Positions 1 through 10,400 of a DNA stretch of 64,000 bases are shown here, piece after piece. The DNA is taken from assembly GCF_000237925.1 (NCBI RefSeq), contig NW_017386073.1, positions 248,001 to 312,000 of the forward strand. The letters are read 5' to 3'. The stretch comes from Schistosoma mansoni. Its lineage: Eukaryota; Platyhelminthes; Trematoda; Strigeidida; Schistosomatidae. Below the pieces are notes generated by a model that did no database searches, was not told the origin of the DNA, and worked only from the letters and a program-made list of their open reading frames with translations. Position numbers and translations under genes: made by a program. Position 1 is the first letter of the stretch; the number at the start of each line of letters is the position of its first letter.

Positions 1-690
1 CTGCGACGCAACGGAATAGCTAGCTTCTCACTGACTGCTAGTCTTAGCCACGTCGGTGCCCCCCAAATGCCGTGGTAGGGCCGAGAGTGGGGAGAGTCTG
101 CTTTCCCTCTCCAAATGCTCTCATATGTCCACGCGAATATATAGCCTCTGTCAGGGAAGTCCTACTCACTGCCTTCTCGTAGCGGGGGTGATGTTCACGA
201 AAGTGAGAGGACGAAAAGCGAATGTCCGGTGCTTTAACCGGGTTGGTGGATGTGGAGGACCCACCTAGGGGAGTTGGAAAACCCTGATTCCAAACCAATG
301 GTGCACATGGGCTCCAGTATCCTGAAGGAACGAATGGCGTATGAACCAATTGTTGGTCACTGGCTACCATGGGATTGCATCTCCTCACGATGCTCCACTG
401 CCTTGTGGACCAGACCTTTAGGTCAAAGGCCTCGGGTGTGGCCCCCTAAGAAAACCACCTGCTTCAGTCTGGGCACCTGGGCAGTATCACAGCCCTCACG
501 CAAATCGAATGAGATTTGTGAGGCGCATATCTATCTGGTGCTTCCTTGTACCAATATTTATGTGTTTAAATAAATAAATAAATAAATAAAATAAAGCCAC
601 ATCGGTAAGTGTAGACTACATGATAGCGACCAAATTGATAATCACGATAGCTTATTGGAGACATTGCGTGCTACGCAAGATACATTTACT
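1..690 (+). mobile_element. RTE-clade LINE (SR2-like), 3' fragment split by a SINE-like insertion
   Basis: Bases 1-57 and 595-690 match successive parts of the 3' coding end of the same RTE family seen at 5412-6676 (compare GCCATGTTGGTAGATGCAGA there). Between them sits the ~540-bp repeat. The family name is tentative. Confidence 0.6.
58..594 (+). repeat. SINE-like ~540-bp repeat with (TAAA)n tail, copy 1
   Basis: Starts GCCCCCCAAATGCC and ends in a TAAA-repeat tail. Flanked by AGCCACGTCGGT (46-57) and AGCCACATCGGT (595-606), a 12-bp target duplication with one difference. This shows insertion by target-primed reverse transcription into an RTE LINE. Antisense to the tail direction lies a 114-codon open frame (388-44). 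No clear pol III A or B box was seen. The same unit recurs at 3315, 4322, 34856, 48453, 52787 and 58320. Confidence 0.8.
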
Positions 691-1360
691 CTTTTCGTCT
701 AAATCTTGATTTCCAGTATTTCTTAAAGCATAGCTTTTCATGAAATAATAACACACCATCGATACAATAAATTTGAAAATAACAAAAAAAAACAAATATT
801 TATGAGTAGATATAAATACTTAAAACATTTTTATCCAATCTATGTGAAATAAACAACAGACTGTAAACATAAATATTAATTCACATGAATATAAAGATGC
901 TATTTTTGTGCATATTTTTAAAACATACATTTCTATTCAACGGACAATAGAAACCATTCTGAAATAATATTGTTAGTAATAATAACAATAATAATAGTAA
1001 CAGTAAAAATGAATAGTTTTCTGTGGAAAGAAACAGGTCATATATTGTTTTTTTGTTTACACAATTAAGGTCAGAAAAATTAAGACAATATCTGCTCGCA
1101 AAAACAGTAAAGCTAAATTTGTTGTGTAACTGATAAACACATTTGTGAACAATAAAAAAAATGTAAATATGGTGTACAACTTTAAACATTCACACTTATG
1201 ATACTTATTAAAATCACACTGATTACCAGTGGAGACAAAGATTGAAGACTCGTCAGATTTACAACTCCTTAGCTGGACTCCGAGAATCGATATATCAAAG
1301 TTGTTATAACCGGAGAAAATTAAATTATGGGTAACTTCTGGAAACTATTTATAGACTGTT

Positions 1361-1361
<1 letters not shown>

Positions 1362-1403
<42 letters not shown>
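1362..1403. repeat. (TA)n microsatellite
   Basis: About 20 uninterrupted TA units, next to the dispersed repeat that starts near 1410. Confidence 0.9.
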
Positions 1404-1405
<2 letters not shown>

Positions 1406-1409
1406 TTAT

Positions 1410-1830
1410 TGCATAACTAGATAATGTTTATATTCATTTTATCATAAGCTTTTATTTGACCTATCGATTGACCTATCGACTACTGTTATACGATTTACTA
1501 TTAAGTTATTCCCGATTTATTAGTTACAGTCTCTCACGACCACAGTCATTCTTTATTTTGATCTTTTATAATTGTTATTTCTTATTTTATGGTATGATGT
1601 GGTCTGGTTGGCTTGTATATAAACCAAGTATGTCTGAAACACATGACTCATACAGTGGAAGCTGAAATCTGTGCCATGGACTCAAACAGAATGGGTTAGG
1701 TGGGAAGAATCAATAAGGATTATAGACTGCTCGTACTAGTTAACACGGCATTGGTTTGGCACAGTGGTAAGGCCGTATAAGTCGGTGTTCTGATTGGCGG
1801 TCTTATAACGTGATAATTAACAATGGGCGA
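1410..1830 (+). repeat. Dispersed ~400-bp repeat with TATA box, copy 1
   Basis: Shares order and sequence with 46765-47165 (+) and, in part, 5010-4820 (-): CTTTTATTTGACC, TACGATTTAC, GATGTGGTCTGGTT, then TATATAAACC. A TATA box and, in the 46.8-kb copy, an AATAAA nearby would suit a solo LTR, but TG...CA ends are not clear. Class unknown. Confidence 0.5.
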
Positions 1831-1849
1831 AAGTCATAACCCGAGTCAC

Positions 1850-2945
1850 GACACTACGGATCATTGTTGAACAATCAACTGGATGGAACTCGTCGATATA
1901 TATCAAATTCCTTGACTATGAGAAAGTGTTTGACAATGTGGATTGGAGACCTTTATGAAACATTCGCCAACACTATGATACACCTGAGAAAATCGTCAAC
2001 ATTAACCGGAATTCATACGACGGACTACTGTGCAAAGTCGTACATGGAGGACAGCTGACAGTCGTGTTCCAAGTGAGGACCGGAGTCAGACAAGGTCGCT
2101 AACTCTTCTATTTCGACTAGATTATGAAGAACTCCACATCAGAGGGGAAACACGGAATACAATGGAGTTCGCAGATGACATAGCTCTTCCATCCCATACA
2201 CACAACGAATACAGACAAAGACAACTAATGTAGCAGCAGCCTCTGCATCAATAGACCTCAACAAACACTCAAAGGAAAAAGCAAGATCCTCAAATATAAC
2301 ACGGAGAACATTAACTCAATCATACCTGATGGAGAAACTCTCGAAGAGGTGGGATTTTTTACGTATCTGAGATGCATCATCGATGAACAAGGAGGATCTG
2401 ATGCAGGCGTAAACGCAAGGATTGGCAAAGCAAGGACAGAATTCCTACAGTTGAAGAACATATGGAACTCAAAACAACTATCAACCAACATCAAAGTCAC
2501 AATCTTCAATACGAACGTCAAAACAATTTTAGCGTATGGATCTGAATCGTGGAAAACTACTACGACCATCATCAAAGAGGTATAAATATTTATAAACAGT
2601 TGTCTACGCAAGATACTCAATATCCGTTGACCGGATACTATCAGCAACAGCCTATTGTGGGAGAGAACAAAGTTCCAGCTGAAGAGGAAATTAGGAAATG
2701 ACACACATTAAGGAAATCACCAAACTGCATCACGAGGAAAGTCTTAAATTGGAATCCTGAAGGGAAATGGAAAAGCAGACGGCCAAAGAACACACTGCGC
2801 CGACAATTGGAAGCACACATTACCATCTGAAAAATGATGACTGATAAAAGCAACAATAACATAATTAAAAGCATCGGCGGTAACACTTTTGGGTGGCCTT
2901 TGCTCTACCGTGAATGGTAACAGGCGTAAGTAAAAGTCAGTGTAA
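1850..2945 (+). mobile_element. RTE-clade LINE (SR3/Perere-3-like), 5'-truncated and decayed reverse transcriptase end
   Basis: Translated in several frames it shows NSYDGLLCKVVHGGQL, RTGVRQG, DGETLEEVGFFTYL, DEQGGSDAGVNARIGKART, FINSCLRKILNIRWPD and, at the end, STVNGNRRK, the order of the palm-to-C-terminal part of RTE elements. It has many stops and frame changes, for example after RTGVRQG at 2099-2101. Its 5' end abuts the dispersed repeat that ends near 1830. The same family as 44525-46515, which holds only the 5' part. Confidence 0.75.
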
Positions 2946-3099
2946 ACGACACAGAATTTACATTGATCAAGTGAAGTCCTCAATATCAACAATCATTACA
3001 AATAAAATATTTATTCACATCAAAGTATTTTATAAGCTGATTCCATGAAACTAAACCGCGCCAATGTATATGAGTAATTGGAAACAGAATCACACATAA

Positions 3100-3232
3100 G
3101 ATTGATAGTGGCTAGCAGTGGAATCCAGGACGCGCGTTTCGCCCTACTTGGGACACGTCAGCTGGATGTACCTGCACCGCCATCGCGTTATCCACTTAGC
3201 TACTGAGTACTGATAGCCACCTGCTTGTGCAA
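3100..3232 (-). mobile_element. Sm-alpha SINE with hammerhead ribozyme
   Basis: On the minus strand a tRNA-like head (TAGCTAAGTGG as A box) leads into a hammerhead fold. The schistosome Sm-alpha satellite/SINE with this ribozyme is established knowledge. The ribozyme is listed separately. Confidence 0.8.
3115..3175 (-). ncRNA. Hammerhead ribozyme (Sm-alpha type), near-canonical
   Basis: Minus strand: GCAGGTACATCCAG pairs with CTGGATTCCACTGC to make the long stem I with its internal loops. GTCC...GGGC forms stem II, then GAAAC, GCGC stem and the GTC cleavage triplet before CTGGATTC. The CUGANGA core reads CTGACGT here, with T for the last A. Everything else fits the known S. mansoni hammerhead. 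Confidence 0.8.
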
Positions 3233-3314
3233 TGGGGTGAAGTTTAAATATGCTCTACTCAACTTCAGTGCGACGACTGGGATACGGTTCGGTTACTCAA
3301 ACCGAGAAATTTTT

Positions 3315-3400
3315 TAGGGGACCGTTTCCCAAGCCTTCGACTTGAGCACTTAATCCATAAGGCAAAGGAGCAAAGTAAGGAAATGCAGTCCCATTGATAA
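3315..3400 (-). repeat. SINE-like ~540-bp repeat, short fragment
   Basis: Plus-strand text AAGGCAAAGGAGCAAAG and GAAATGCAGTCCCATTG parallels AAGGCAGTGGAGTATCG and GAGATGCAGTCCCATGG at 35052-35098. Only the middle of the unit remains. Confidence 0.55.
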
Positions 3401-4300
3401 TCCATTTAACTTCAACATTCAGCTTGTAGATTGAGCCTGATTGAGTACGTCAGACAATTTTCATCAGCGTCCTTTTTTAACTGGAAGTATTTATAACGAA
3501 TATGGAATAACGATGCTTGTTCACAAAATATCTTGTTCAAAATACCAACGGTTTCATCAAAACTCAACTCCCTTGAGTGTCTTGGCAGAATAAAATTTCC
3601 ATATTTAGAGTATTCTTGTGGGCCAAGTTTCTGTGTCACCAGTCTTACCTTCTTTTCATTTGGAAAAGACATTCGATTCTAGCGAAACATAATTCAAATA
3701 TGTGACCACATTCCGAATTAGAAATAAGTTCTGGAATCGATTTTAGTTATGATTCTATTTTCTTATCTTCTGTAGTGCATTTGGACTGGATTGAAGATTT
3801 TGACTTGAGTGATGTAGACATCTATTCTTGAGAAGCTAAAAATTGGCTCTGCTGTTACTGAAAAAATAATTGCATTTGCTCCATTAGAGTTGACATATTA
3901 ATTTCTCCTTCTGTATGTTTCAGGACAGTAATAAGGAAAAGACTGAATGACTGATCAGTAACTAATGTCGTGCACGGACACCGATGACAGCTCTGTACTT
4001 TGATTGGTCAAATAATTACACTGATTCTCGCCCAACCACTGGATGGCCTTGATTTTATTGTGAAGGTCGAGGTCGTGGAATTTCCATCCTGTCGCCAATT
4101 TGTTATGTCATGTGGCCCATCAAATACCATGTGACGAAATCGCCTATTTGAACACCGACATATATAATCTTGTCCCTTTGCTAAAGCAATGATGCGTTAA
4201 CCAGCACCAACAGCCTTGAGTCAACTCTCAGTCCTTATTGGTCCTCTGTATAGCAACTTCTCACCTAGTCCTGTTCGTTCAGTCTAGAACACAAATATCA
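3400..4300 (-). mobile_element. Ty3/gypsy LTR fossil: LTR, primer-binding site and gag start
   Basis: On the minus strand an LTR ends in ATAACA at 4101, followed at once by a primer-binding-like TGGCGACAGG and then gag sequence. The 86-codon stretch 3672-3412 resembles the gag of the element at 53194-55789 (NFILPRHSRELSFDETVGIL against NYILPKNPRDISFEETVKIL). Broken, with only the first part of the element present. The LTR part meets the SINE-like repeat near 4300-4322. Confidence 0.65.
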
Positions 4301-4321
4301 GACTCCAATGTGTGAATCGTA

Positions 4322-4824
4322 TAGGCCCTGGTATGGCCGAGGGTGGGGAGAGTTAGCTCTCCCTTTCGAAGTGTTCTCACATAGCCACGCATATATAGCC
4401 ACTGTCAGGGAAGTTCTACTCACTGAATTCTCGTGAAAGGAGTGTTGCTTACGAAATGTCCGATTCTTGAACCAGGTTGGTGAATATCGAGGATCCACCT
4501 AGGGGAGTTGGAAAACCCTGATTCCAAACTAATGGAGCATATGGGCTCAAGGATCCTAAAGGAACAAATGGCGTACGAACCAATTGTTGGTCACTGGCTA
4601 TCATAGGACTGCATCTCCTTACGTTACTCCGCTGTCTTGTGGATCTGATCTTTAGGTCGAAGGCTCCAGGTGTGGCCCCCTAAGAAAACCACCTGCTTCG
4701 GTTTCGGTACCCGGGCAGTATTATAGCCTACACACAAATCAAGTGACTAGTGTGGCGTATACGAATTTGGTGCCCCTTTGTACCAATATTTGTGTTCAAA
4801 TAAATAAATAAATAGATAAATAAA
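4322..4824 (+). repeat. SINE-like ~540-bp repeat, copy 2
   Basis: Same unit and orientation as 58-594, more diverged, ending in (AAAT)n at 4797-4824. Flanks AAATATCAGAC (left) and AAATATTTCAGAC (right) may be a decayed target duplication. Confidence 0.75.
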
Positions 4825-5010
4825 AATATTTCAGACATACTCGGTCTATATACAAGCAAACCAGACCGCATCACACTACGGAATGAAAAATAATTGTCAT
4901 ACAAGTTCAAGCTAAACGTGCCTGTGAGTGTGGGATACTGTGACTGATAGATTGGGAACAAGTTAAGAATGGTAAATCGTATTGCAGTAGACAATGGGTC
5001 AAATAAAAGC
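4820..5010 (-). repeat. Dispersed ~400-bp repeat with TATA box, partial copy 2
   Basis: Reverse complement matches 1445-1640: TTTATTTGACC, TACGATTTACCA, TGATGCGGTCTGG, GTATATAGACC. It begins where the tail of the SINE-like repeat ends. Confidence 0.55.
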
Positions 5011-5411
5011 CTCTGATAAAAGGAATAAAAACATATAATCCAGTTACGTGATAATTATTCTTCGGATAAAACGTTAAGAGGAGGCTATCAACAGATGAAA
5101 CTTCCTATAAAATGGGAACATTACAGTAATAATAATACAAATTATACGAACCAAGGTATCAAGGATGTTAGTGTGTCAATAGGTGCATTGACTAATGCTT
5201 TTCACTTAAGAAAAATAAAATTTACATATTATCGACTACTAAGCAAGCTTCGAACCTCTGATCGAAGACTTTATACACACTAAAGTGTTTGATAATCCTA
5301 TATTGATAGATATTTATACTACTTAATTTGTAGTCAATAGTCTAATAATTGATAACTAAAGATAACCATACATGGGGAATAAATCAAAGATTGACACAAT
5401 TTACTGTTCCT

Positions 5412-6676
5412 ACTTCTCATCCTCTGAATTTTTGGGATTCGATCTACCAGAAGGTCCACATATTGACTTAAAATGCGCAGATGAAATTGTCCTATTTGGT
5501 GAAGACGCTGATAAAATGCAGTCTTTTCGTAGCACTGAGCAACAATATCAGGATGTTTGGGATGCGTTTCTCCCCCTCTAAATGTAAATTGTTACTCCAG
5601 GACTAGCCTGCGTCAACACCTGAACTAAGAATAGGGAGTGAAGTAGTCGAACGCGTCAACAGCTTCACGTCTTGGAAGCCTGATCAGCTCTAATGGGTTG
5701 GTGTCTGACGAAATCTCTGCACGGATTCAGAAAGCTCGTTTGACTTTTGCCAACTTACGTCACCTATGGAGAAATCGAGATATTCGTCTATCAATTAAGG
5801 GATGAGTATACTGCGCAGCAGTTCGCTCTGTTCTACTTTACAGCTGCGAAACGTGACCATTAAGAGTAGAGAATACTCGTAAGTTATTAGTATTTGACCA
5901 CAGATGCCTTAGAAATATTGCTCGCATCTGCTGGGATCACCGGGTAAGTAAGTAATAGTGAGGTTAGACACAGGGTATTAGGGAATGATGGTAGGTTAGT
6001 TGATGAGGTCGTGAATCTTCATCGACTGAGATGGTTGGGCCACGTGTTACGTATGCCTGAACACAGATTACCACGACGCGCTATGCTGACTAGTATTAGC
6101 GATGGTTGGAAGAGAGTTAGGGGTGGCCAAACCAAAACGTGGCATCAATCCATAAAGTCACTAACTTCTAGTCTGAGCCATGTTGGTAGATGCAGACTAC
6201 TTGGTTGGGCTCCGCGTGACTATCGTAATTGATGGTTGGAGACTCGAGGTGATATGGCTCAGAATCGATCACAATGTCGTGGGTGTATACACTCTTTGTC
6301 TTCCCTTAAACCTTGAGATTAAAATTGCTTCATATCTGTTCACAGTCTATCCCAGTGGCGCGGAGGCATTCATATGTTACTTCTCTATAGATCAATGTTT
6401 CCAGTATTCCTTCATACATACCTTTCCAATGTTTTTTCGAACTATATTCTCAATATTTAGTCTTTCTTATGGTTGCTGCTACATTATTTCGGTTCCTTTG
6501 ACGCACATCTTCTTAATTTCATCTCGTCGACCTAATGTGATATGGCAACTTGGGTCAATGCCTATTTGTGCATGGCTCTTTGTTGTAAACTGATTTTCTG
6601 AGTTCACTCTTCTCAAGCAGCTTTGGCTGACATACATTTTTTGTCTATTTCTTTGTTGATTATTTCTAACTGGCTG
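5412..6676 (+). mobile_element. RTE-clade LINE (SR2-like), 3' part
   Basis: Contains CADEIVLFGEDADKMQ (the RT catalytic box region, here A-D-E for the usual A-D-D), then SARIQKAR-like and HRLRWLGHVLRMPEHRLPRR, ending in a 3' UTR shared almost base for base with 41100-41427. Stops and frameshifts split it: open pieces 5372-5581 and 6011-6232 are in different frames. 5'-truncated. Lies in an MSH2 intron, antisense to the gene. Confidence 0.8.
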
Positions 6677-6689
6677 TTCAAGCGCCATG

Positions 6690-7358
6690 TGTGCCTAACT
6701 ATTTATTCACTATGACTGACACGTGTATTAACGACGTCGAATTTCGAACTACTGGTAAGATCCGAAAGTTTCTATAAGTGGTGTTAAATTTCTGTTAGAA
6801 ACCCTTGAAACTATACCACATATATTGTAGGCCTCAGAATATTCTGCTGATTAAGTGATCATTCAATGAAATACTTCAACGCCTTATGAACAGGAAATAA
6901 TTCACATTTTTAATAATAATGTAACAGAACCAAAACTCAAGTGAAAATTTGTTGCGAGACATTATTACAAAATATGTTCACATAAGCATACGAGAAGCGA
7001 TGACTTTTGATTTGTTTACAGCCAGTCAGTCATGCTCAATGTAGGACATGTCACATATGTGAATCGGTGTCACACTAGATTAGCATAGCGAAATGGATTT
7101 ATCAAAATAAATTCCAGATTGTTAGAAAATTTAACAACAAACGGAGAATTTGTGACCTTATTATGATCTCGATTCGATAGCAGGAAATACCAAACAAAGC
7201 TAACTGCTTTGCACAGAAAATTTTTCAAAGTAAGGACACAAGTAAAACAGATAAATTTTGACTAGATTATAGTTGAAATCCACAACAATTTCATTATCTT
7301 TGATTTTCGGTGGATATAATAGTAGCATCTGACTAAATAGTATTCAAAAACAAATTAC
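6690..7358. other. MSH2: MSH2 intron, nothing recognised
   Basis: AT-rich; no exon, RNA gene or repeat family recognised on either strand. Confidence 0.5.
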
Positions 7359-7451
7359 CTTTCTCGTAGAGCAAAGAGCCATTTGGGTTTTCTTTTTCAA
7401 ATCGCAGGAAATAGCTCAAGTCTTGTGGTTTAATTATGTGCGAGAATTCAG
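7359..7451 (-). CDS. MSH2: MSH2 exon 5
   Basis: 93 bases between acceptor TATTTAAG and donor GTAATT. With one base from exon 4 it reads SEFSHIIKPQDLSYFLRFEK, continuing VKK to give KKSEFS, like RKKADFS of human MSH2, and D-L-x-x-x-L matches the following DLNRLL. It ends in phase 1. No further MSH2 exon was recognised down to base 1. Confidence 0.7.
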
Positions 7452-10400
7452 CTTAAATAAGCAAAAACAAAAAGCTTCATGAGATCAAAACTGAAACCAC
7501 ATCGCATTTATACACATGTGGATCAAAACCAAGAGTAAAATTTCATTGTTTTTATCACTTCAGACACAAGTTCCGAAAAAGGGAACTAAAATCATAGCTG
7601 CCGTCATTAACTCATACCCTCGATATTTGATCGGTTTTGTTCACAAAAAAGACTTCCTACCTTGATTTGGAGGACTCAGTTACATGGTTTAAACTTAAGT
7701 GGTGAACTACGACTGAAACTATTGGATAATTCATATGTGCAAACAAATATAGGGATCAGTGATATGGTTTTATTCGACTATAAAAAGGGTATTTTCCGCT
7801 TTAGTAAACATGACGCACATCTCACCAATTTAGATTCACAATTTTAAGACTCGACTCATTTCATTCAAAGCATTGATTTCCGAGACCAGAGATTAAATTC
7901 ATCAATGAAGATTTCACAAAGTAACGTGGTCAAAAAGTTGTAGTTTTGCTATCCCATTCTACCCACATTTTGTCTTACATGTCTGTATGGAAATAACTAT
8001 ATTATGTTGATCTAAAGGACTTCTGACTAGTGATGCAGGGTAATTTAACGGAAACAAGATAGTTCTATGTATAAACTGTTGAAGATATGAAGCGATATAA
8101 AACTATTAAGGTAAATAAACTTACAATACAGTTATTCGATCAATTTACATTTTGAGTAGTGATTAGTCAAAAAAACGCGAGGTATTATTTAGTGTATGGG
8201 AAATGAAGACCCCTAAGTTTAGCTGACACAGATTTCTGAGGAAGTCTGGTACTAATAAATTGCGAAATATTTATGGTAAGACTAAATCGAGTAAAAGTTG
8301 GTAAACTGCTAAAACACAACTCTAAAAACTTATTTAGGTCAATAAAAAGTTCAATTAGAGATGATGAAATGAATAAATTTATTTAGCTTTGATGACTAAA
8401 CTACCTAATAATATACTCTTTCAGAATTACCGCAATAAAATGCTTTTGACGATTATCAAGTCAATATTAGATGGAGACTAACAATGATTTTGTGCATATT
8501 GTTAAATTATGACCGGGCTTGATTCAAATTTATGGCAGCACTAAGGATCGTCCCTATGGACGACATATACCCAATGGTTTATCCTATTTTTTTCAACAGG
8601 AGGTTCAGGATTGTTTTAAAAATTACACGTCAATTGATAGGCCAATAGCCCAACCCTAGTCTGTGAAGGGTTTTTGGAAGTGGTTTGACTCTAAAGCAAA
8701 GCTAACCAACAGTAATAATTGGTTAATTCTAAATAGGTTCGTGGACGCTTCAGTATTAAATTGAACAATAACTTTGAAGAATGTAATCGGGTTCACTGTT
8801 TACTCCTGGTTCACAAGAATGGTTTCTTCCAGTTCATACAGAGAGCTACCACCAATCTTCGAACTTTAATTATCATTCTAAAGTATTTCAAAAAAAAGCA
8901 AATATGAGGAAATAACAGATGTGGGAAATCAGGTTTTATGGAGGTATAGAAAATAAGCAATGAGAATACGATCAGTAAGAACATTGGTCATCCCAATTTA
9001 ATCACTACTAATAGACAACATTTAAAAAACACAGACTAAGGTAACCTAATGTCAATGACATATGAAATTAAAAGATATTTGTGACATCAAACATGGCTTA
9101 GAAAGATCCATAAATTACAGGACTTACACTTTTTTACCTCAGTAGGTAAAACCCCAGTTCTTTCAAAGACAAGACTGACGTGCTCTGAAATAGCATTGTC
9201 CAAAAGTGTGACATCAGATTTCGAAATATCTGGATGTGAAAGAAGTCCGGTAGGGACAAGACATTCTCTTGTTTTAAGTTGAACAAGAGCAGTTTCCAAG
9301 TTCGCTAGATGCACTGAGTCCATGAATTCACCAACAAGAAACTTCTGACTTTCAGTATCACAGAAGGCCAGGCACACATGCTGAAATACAGAGCCAGTGT
9401 CTTGTTTGACTGAATAGTTAACTCCAACGACAAAAATCAAAAATATTGTAACGCTAGGACATGGAATACAACAAATGAATTCCAAACAGATATCACTAAG
9501 TGCGCATAAATACCTTATGTAGGTGAAAACTACTTAAAAACATAACGCGATGACCTTTTCTCTAGCCATAATGATGAGTAATTGATGTTCTGACTGTCAA
9601 AGTTAAACCTTTCCCCAACTGTTCTAGGCAAAGATTCCAGTTTAAAGCTTTCGATTGGGGGTTCAATTTTAACGTAAGGCAGTAATAGAGTAATACAATT
9701 TTTTTTATCTCCTAGTGACAATTTTCAGCCTTCAAACGTAGCTAATCCGATTGGAAATACCTAAATATCCCAATATAAACTTAGGATTTAGTCATTTAGA
9801 TTATCAGAAAAGTATTGTAGCGAAATGTTATTAATCTAAGTTCCGAGAATCGACTTTAGGTGTACTTTTATGAGCGTTAATATACTTATTCAGTTTATAC
9901 ACGTAAACTTCGGCATAAATGGACACCGAAGAAGTAGACACCATAAATAAAGATAACGCTGAATAAGTGGAGAAAAGAGGAGTATAATCCAAAAGAAACA
10001 AACGAACGAGAATTCACACTAGCATATACAACCAGAAACCCTTTTTATCTAGTAAAGCTTCTCGCAATTTTTGCTACTAGCTATCATATTGTGGCATACT
10101 TGGTAACGTTTCAAGCTACTCAGTTGAACCACCTACAGAATATGAAACCTATGGTTTGAACTAAACGTAACAGGCAGTTTCTGATGAAACCAGTAATTTA
10201 CGGCTCCTGCTTAGAGAGTTCTGATGCTGTATCGTTAAGAGTGATATCCAATACCTTAAATATTAAGTAGTTAACCGAAGTCAGTTGTTACGGTCATGTA
10301 TCCGGGTAGTTTTGTGTCATCAACAGGTTAGTAAAGATTAGTAGCGGGTCGCATACGGTTGTAAACGTTACACTGCACTTACTATTTGTTCATTTAGCTG

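Noticed and set aside
44-573. Host protein genes on either strand at the left edge
   Set aside because: The open frames lie inside a dispersed SINE-like repeat present several times in the window; no splice signals or host homology.
881-1189. 102-codon minus-strand open frame rich in Phe and Leu
   Set aside because: AT-rich low-complexity translation with no flanking signals or family resemblance.
7662-7847. Possible plus-strand exon in the MSH2 intron
   Set aside because: No convincing acceptor or donor and no recognisable family.
9530-9721. Extra MSH2 exon
   Set aside because: Its possible acceptors and donors do not fit the phases of exons 3 and 4, and it matches no part of MSH2 that I know.
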